9,044 bases of DNA, taken from NCBI GenBank assembly GCA_020063545.1, contig JAGUUF010000037.1, positions 1 to 9,044 of the forward strand, given 5' to 3'. This stretch comes from Cytophagales bacterium. Its GTDB lineage: Bacteria > Bacteroidota > Bacteroidia > Cytophagales > Cyclobacteriaceae. Below are positions 5,193-9,044 of the stretch, piece by piece (within the stretch, counting starts at the first letter, position 1; every line of letters begins with the position of its first letter). The translations under genes were made by a program, and so were the position numbers. Under the pieces are notes generated by a model. The model saw nothing but the letters and a program-made list of their open reading frames with translations. It made no database searches and was not told the origin of the DNA.

Positions 5193-7217
5193 CTACTTGC
5201 GCTCATCAATAAGTTTCTGGATGGCCAGGTACTCATCGCGAAGCCGCGCAGCTTCCATAAACTCCAGTTCTTTCGCGGCTTTTTCCATCGCCCTCCGTGT
5301 ACGGTCAGCCATTTTGGTAAGTTCGTCTTTGCCAAGGTAGGCCACTACCGGGTCGGCCGCCAAGCTTGCCTCCTCGTTCTCAACATAGTATTTCTTAGCT
5401 GACTTTTTCGAATCGGCAACTTTGGTTTGGCGAAGGATGGAATCGCGCGACTTGATAACGGTTTGAGGTACTATGTTGTTGGCTTTGTTGTAATCCGTCT
5501 GCACCTTGCGCCTGCGGTTGGTTTCGTCAATAGCCACCTGCATGGACTCCGTTACGGAATCGGCATACATAATTACCCGTCCGTTTACGTTGCGTGCCGC
5601 CCGCCCGATGGTTTGCACCAGCGACCGCTGGTTTCTCAGAAATCCTTCCTTATCGGCATCCAAGATGGCCACCAGCGAAACTTCGGGCAGGTCAAGACCT
5701 TCGCGCAACAGGTTTACACCAACAAGAACATCAAATACCCCGAGTCTTAGTTCACGCAAAATCTCCACCCGATCCAAGGTGGTTACCTCCGAATGGATGT
5801 ACCGGCACTTAACGCCCGCCCGGTCAAGAAATTTGGTCAACTCTTCGGCCATGCGCTTGGTGAGCGTGGTAACCAGCACGCGCTCATTTTTCTTTACGCG
5901 CTCATCAATTTCCTCCAGCAGGTCGTCAATCTGGTTGCGGCTGGGGCGCACATCAATTTCCGGGTCCAGCAGGCCGGTTGGCCGGATGAGTTGTTCCACA
6001 ACCACGCCTTCCGATTTTCGCAATTCATATTCGCCCGGTGTTGCGCTTACATAAACCACCTGGTTAACCAGCGACTCAAATTCATTGAAGGTAAGCGGCC
6101 GGTTATCCAGTGCTGCCGGCAGCCGAAAACCATAATCCACCAGGTTTACCTTGCGAGAGCGATCACCACCCCACATGGCCCTGATCTGGGGTACGGTAAC
6201 GTGGCTTTCGTCAATAATCATCAGGAAGTCATCGGGGAAATAATCAATCAGGCAAAACGGCCGTGCACCGGGTTTTCGCCTGTCGAAATAGCGCGAGTAG
6301 TTCTCAATACCCGAGCAATAGCCGAGTTCGCGCATCATTTCCAGGTCAAACTCCGTACGTTCTTTCAGCCGCTTTGCTTCCAGGTGGCGCTTTTCCGATT
6401 CAAACATTTCAACCTGCACAACCAGGTCGTTTTGTATTTCTTTAATGGCCTGGTGCAGCGATTCCTTTCCGGTAACGAACAGGTTGGCCGGGAAGATAGT
6501 CACGATTTTTTCATCTGATATTTTTTTTCCGGAAACGGGATCGATGCGCTGAATGGATTCAATCTCATCGCCAAAGAAATAAATGCGCAAAGCGTAATCC
6601 GCGTAAGCCAGGAACACGTCAACGGTATCGCCTTTTACCCGGAAGGTGCCGCGCCTGAAATCGGCCTCGGTGCGGTTGTACAAAATATCTACCAGGGCAA
6701 ACAGCAGGCGGTTGCGTGCGATAGATTCGCCAACGGTGAGTTTAATTACATTCTGGCCGAAGTCATCGGGGTTGCCGATACCATAAATACACGAAACAGA
6801 AGCCACTACCAGTACGTCCCTTCTGCCGGTTAGCAACGATGAGGTGGCGCTGAGCCTTAACTTTTCAATTTCTTCGTTTATCGAAAGGTCTTTTTCGATG
6901 TACAGGTTTGAGGAGGGGATGTATGCTTCGGGCTGGTAGTAGTCGTAATACGAGATGAAGTACTCAACTGCATTTTCGGGGAAGAAATTTTTAAACTCAC
7001 CATACAGTTGGGCGGCCAGCGTTTTGTTGTGGCTTAGCACCAGCGTTGGCCGGTTAACCTGTGCTACTACGTTGGCCATGGTAAAGGTTTTTCCTGAGCC
7101 GGTTACGCCCAGCAGCGTTTGGTGGGGTTCGCCCCGCTGCAGGCCTTCAACCAGTTGGCGGATAGCCTGGGGCTGGTCACCGGTTGGTTCGTAATCGCTG
7201 ATGAGGTTGAAGTCCAC
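5193..7217 (-). CDS. uvrB: Excinuclease ABC subunit B
   Basis: The damage-verifying helicase-like subunit of nucleotide excision repair. It is loaded by UvrA and recruits UvrC for incision. The 674-aa length is typical. Visible parts are Walker A GVTGSGKT (37-44) and the lesion-probing beta-hairpin region YYDYYQPEAYIPSSN (90-104). The DESH Walker B (336-339) and SATP (391-394) follow. The C-terminal helicase lobe has VGVNLLREGLDLPE (499-512) and QTIGRAARN (535-543). The UVR motif near 634-669 (KAAKELEFMEAARLRDEY) contacts UvrC. The start is GTG at 7217. An in-frame TAA ten bases upstream (7227-7229) leaves no room for another start, and the resulting MDFNLISDYEPTGDQPQAI matches the family N-terminus. 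A 98-nt gap to aroE contains a promoter candidate, so uvrB may be transcribed independently. Confidence 0.98.
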   Translation of the reverse strand: MDFNLISDYEPTGDQPQAIRQLVEGLQRGEPHQTLLGVTGSGKTFTMANVVAQVNRPTLVLSHNKTLAAQLYGEFKNFFPENAVEYFISYYDYYQPEAYIPSSNLYIEKDLSINEEIEKLRLSATSSLLTGRRDVLVVASVSCIYGIGNPDDFGQNVIKLTVGESIARNRLLFALVDILYNRTEADFRRGTFRVKGDTVDVFLAYADYALRIYFFGDEIESIQRIDPVSGKKISDEKIVTIFPANLFVTGKESLHQAIKEIQNDLVVQVEMFESEKRHLEAKRLKERTEFDLEMMRELGYCSGIENYSRYFDRRKPGARPFCLIDYFPDDFLMIIDESHVTVPQIRAMWGGDRSRKVNLVDYGFRLPAALDNRPLTFNEFESLVNQVVYVSATPGEYELRKSEGVVVEQLIRPTGLLDPEIDVRPSRNQIDDLLEEIDERVKKNERVLVTTLTKRMAEELTKFLDRAGVKCRYIHSEVTTLDRVEILRELRLGVFDVLVGVNLLREGLDLPEVSLVAILDADKEGFLRNQRSLVQTIGRAARNVNGRVIMYADSVTESMQVAIDETNRRRKVQTDYNKANNIVPQTVIKSRDSILRQTKVADSKKSAKKYYVENEEASLAADPVVAYLGKDELTKMADRTRRAMEKAAKELEFMEAARLRDEYLAIQKLIDERK

Positions 7218-7243
7218 CTGTGGTTGTTATCTGTTTGATGCTC

Positions 7244-7274
7244 GAAAGATATTGCACCCTCAACCCCTAACCAA
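7244..7274 (-). promoter_or_regulatory. Promoter candidate for uvrB
   Basis: On the minus strand TTG (7274-7272), 20 nt, then TATCTTTC (7251-7244) resembles the Bacteroidota pattern TTG-N(17-23)-TAnnTTTG with one mismatch in the -7 box. The GTG start lies 26 nt further on. The match is imperfect and the evidence is modest. Confidence 0.35.
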
Positions 7275-7294
7275 CAACACTTCTTCTTTGTTGG
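7271..7294. repeat. Hairpin in the aroE-uvrB spacer
   Basis: CCAACAA (7271-7277) and TTGTTGG (7288-7294) form a perfect 7-bp stem around a 10-nt pyrimidine-rich loop. On the transcribed minus strand it follows the aroE stop by about 20 nt, but no T-run follows, so it is at best a weak terminator or an attenuating hairpin. It overlaps the -33 side of the uvrB promoter candidate. Confidence 0.4.
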
Positions 7295-7315
7295 AGATAA
7301 TTTACGGGATGGGCT

Positions 7316-8053
7316 TTAGTTATTCCAGATTGACCAGGATTTTTCGGCCTGAACGTGCAGCATTTCGAGGCCGTTCTTGATGGTGGCACCGCGTATTTCG
7401 GCCTTTTGTAAAAACTGTGTGCGTGCCGGGTTGTAGATTAAATCATACACATAATGATCTTTCGAAATGTGTTCGTAAGCGATGGGCGGCTGGCTCTCGG
7501 TATTGGGATGCATGCCAAGCGGGGTTGTGTTGATGATGAGCTTGTTTTCTTTAATGATTTTGGGTGTCAGGTCATCATATGTATAGTCGGCTTTGCCTTC
7601 GCTGCGCGAAACGGTTTTGTGCGGAATCTCTAACCGGTTAAGCGCCTGCTGAACCGCTTTTGATGAGCCCCCGGTGCCCAGGATGAGTGCGCTGAATTTT
7701 TTATCCTTCGGCAGCCACCTTGATATCGTTTCGTAAAACGCTGCGCTGTCGGTATTGTAGCCGATAAGTTTGCCGTCTTTGACTTTAATCACATTAACGG
7801 CCCCGATTTTCCGGGCTTCGGCATCCATATCGTCAAGGTAAGCAAGTACCTGCTCTTTGTAGGGTAGGGTAACGTTCAGGCCGGTCAGGCCTTTCGTATC
7901 GGTAACCAGTTTTTTAAAATCAGTAATGGTTGCGAGCGGGTAAAGTTCGTAGCGGTGGTCGCGAAGTCCTTCCCGGAAGAACTTTTCATCGAAGTATGAT
8001 TTTGAAAAGGAATGACTGACGGTTGAGCCTATAAGCCCGAATACTTTTTCCAT
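7316..8053 (-). CDS. aroE: Shikimate dehydrogenase
   Basis: It reduces 3-dehydroshikimate to shikimate with NADPH in the chorismate pathway for aromatic amino acids. The 245-aa product is slightly short for the family but complete. The substrate domain shows SHSFSKSYF (13-21), NVTLPYKEQ with the catalytic Lys66, GAVNVIK with Asn87, and YNTD with Asp102. The nucleotide domain has the glycine loop LGTGGSSKAV (125-134), a basic VSRSE segment (148-152) that could hold the NADP 2'-phosphate, and NTTPLGMHP (175-183). The C-terminus has DLIYNPARTQFL and the substrate-facing NGLEMLHVQAEKSW (227-240). The ATG at 8053 lies 2 nt after the stop of the DUF368 gene, so the two are almost certainly co-transcribed. 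Confidence 0.96.
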   Translation of the reverse strand: MEKVFGLIGSTVSHSFSKSYFDEKFFREGLRDHRYELYPLATITDFKKLVTDTKGLTGLNVTLPYKEQVLAYLDDMDAEARKIGAVNVIKVKDGKLIGYNTDSAAFYETISRWLPKDKKFSALILGTGGSSKAVQQALNRLEIPHKTVSRSEGKADYTYDDLTPKIIKENKLIINTTPLGMHPNTESQPPIAYEHISKDHYVYDLIYNPARTQFLQKAEIRGATIKNGLEMLHVQAEKSWSIWNN

Positions 8054-8055
8054 GG

Positions 8056-9012
8056 TCAGATTTTGGTTTTTAGTCTCGTTGCTATTTTTTCAATACTCAC
8101 TACAATTAAAACACCCAGTGCCATCATAATAATAGCCTGGAATAGCTGAGGGTCTTTACCGGTCAGGTTGAGGTAGTCCCAAGGTAATACACTTTTATCA
8201 AATACGGATACCTGTTCGCCCGATTCGGAAGTTTCATACTCCAGCACCTGCCGCCAGGGCCATATTTTGTTAAGCGAGCCGATCATAAAACCGGCCAGCA
8301 GGGCAACTGTAACTCCGTGATAGTTATCGAGTATCCACGAAAGCAGCCGTGAAAACGACAGGATGCCCACGATACACCCGAGGGCAAAAACAACAATAAC
8401 CAGCAGGTTGCCTTCCAGCAGGGCGTTCACCATATAGTGGTATTTTCCGAGCAGCAGCAGGATGAATGCCCCTGAAATGCCGGGTAATATCATGGCGCAG
8501 ATGGCCAGCATACCGGCAACGAAAATAAACCAAAGCGCATCGGGCGATTCGGTGGGGGTTAGCACGGTAATCAGGTATGCGATTACTATACCAAGGATGA
8601 AAGAGACGATTACCCCGGTTTTTTTGATTTTTATTTCCCGCATTACCAGTGGCGCGGAAATGAGAATTAACCCGAAGAAAAACGACCAGATAAGGATGGG
8701 ATGATTTTTCAACAGGTAGTTCATTACACGGGCCAGCAACAACAGGCTGGTAAGAATGCCGGCAAGCAGGGGAGCCAGGAAATTGCCGTTAATTTTTTTC
8801 CAGAAATCGGAAAAACGCAATTGGCGCAATAGTTTCACTGCCTCCAAATCAACCGACTTGATGGAATGAATCAGTTCGTTGTAGATGCCGGTTATAAGGG
8901 CAACCGTTCCACCGGATACTCCGGGGATAACATCGGCAGCGCCCATGCTAAGTCCTTTAAGGTAAAGTAGTATATAGTCGACCGGTCGTCTCAAGTATGC
9001 GCGATTAGTCAA
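8056..9012 (-). CDS. DUF368 (PopT-type) undecaprenyl-phosphate translocase
   Basis: A polytopic inner-membrane protein of the DUF368 family (PF04018). Members (PopT) were shown in other bacteria to recycle undecaprenyl phosphate, the lipid carrier for peptidoglycan and surface polymers, back across the membrane. The diagnostic paired motifs are MGAADVIPGVSGGT (23-36) and ILPGISGAFILLLLGKY (175-191), the internally related halves of the fold. About eight hydrophobic segments span 80-310, with a polar loop at 255-285. At 318 aa it is near full length. The start shown is TTG at 9012; a TTG at 8994 (LRRPVDYILLYLKG) is an alternative. The frame stays open to the window edge with no ATG, so the true start could lie beyond 9044. 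The gene is paired with aroE. Confidence 0.93.
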   Translation of the reverse strand: MTNRAYLRRPVDYILLYLKGLSMGAADVIPGVSGGTVALITGIYNELIHSIKSVDLEAVKLLRQLRFSDFWKKINGNFLAPLLAGILTSLLLLARVMNYLLKNHPILIWSFFFGLILISAPLVMREIKIKKTGVIVSFILGIVIAYLITVLTPTESPDALWFIFVAGMLAICAMILPGISGAFILLLLGKYHYMVNALLEGNLLVIVVFALGCIVGILSFSRLLSWILDNYHGVTVALLAGFMIGSLNKIWPWRQVLEYETSESGEQVSVFDKSVLPWDYLNLTGKDPQLFQAIIMMALGVLIVVSIEKIATRLKTKI

Positions 9013-9044
9013 CTTCGAACGGGGGTGCTGTATTTGTTTTTTTC

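Noticed and set aside
5793..6518. A 241-codon plus-strand open frame opposite uvrB
   Set aside because: It lies wholly antisense to conserved UvrB helicase domains. Its length follows from codon bias of the real gene, and its translation shows no recognisable domain.
7256..7271. CACCCTCAACCCCTAACC-like stretch reminiscent of Bacteroidota palindromic repeats
   Set aside because: Only one half-site is present without the complementary arm, too little to call a repeat.

Overview
The window reads as ordinary chromosome from a member of the Bacteroidota, most likely Cytophagales-like. The reasons are the style of the housekeeping proteins (AspRS, TadA, UvrB, AroE), two exact TAnnTTTG -7 promoter elements, almost no Shine-Dalgarno sequences ahead of the genes, and a small G/C-rich palindromic repeat of the kind scattered through Bacteroidota genomes. 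These are judgements from family knowledge; no search was run.

Layout. Positions 1-565 (minus) hold the N-terminal 188 codons of an arginase/agmatinase-family hydrolase. It lies 4 nt behind aspS (570-2363, minus) and is probably co-transcribed with it. Divergent from aspS across a 68-nt gap are an exported protein of unknown function (2432-3001), tadA (3009-3461, GTG start, 7-nt gap) and, after a repeat-rich spacer and its own promoter, a Mn-type superoxide dismutase gene (3626-4234) closed by a strong intrinsic terminator at 4259-4288. From there to the end all genes are on the minus strand. They are a single-helix small membrane protein (4351-4533), a small outer-membrane beta-barrel-like protein (4733-5158), uvrB (5193-7217, GTG start), aroE (7316-8053), and a DUF368/PopT-type undecaprenyl-phosphate translocase (8056 to 9012 or beyond) separated from aroE by 2 nt.

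Roles. Most genes are unrelated housekeeping functions: translation fidelity (aspS, tadA), DNA repair (uvrB), oxidative defence (sodA), aromatic biosynthesis (aroE), polyamine or arginine metabolism (agmatinase-like) and envelope lipid-carrier recycling (DUF368). No mobile element, CRISPR array, tRNA or rRNA was seen.

Two spots deserve attention. First, the 60-codon gene at 4351-4533 has a near-perfect extended Shine-Dalgarno sequence, a sigma54-like promoter with one mismatch at the -12 GC, and four consecutive inverted repeats upstream. All of this is atypical for its neighbours. Second, a GC palindrome has apparently inserted in frame into aspS, adding about 16-18 residues to AspRS. I see no multi-gene novel system here.
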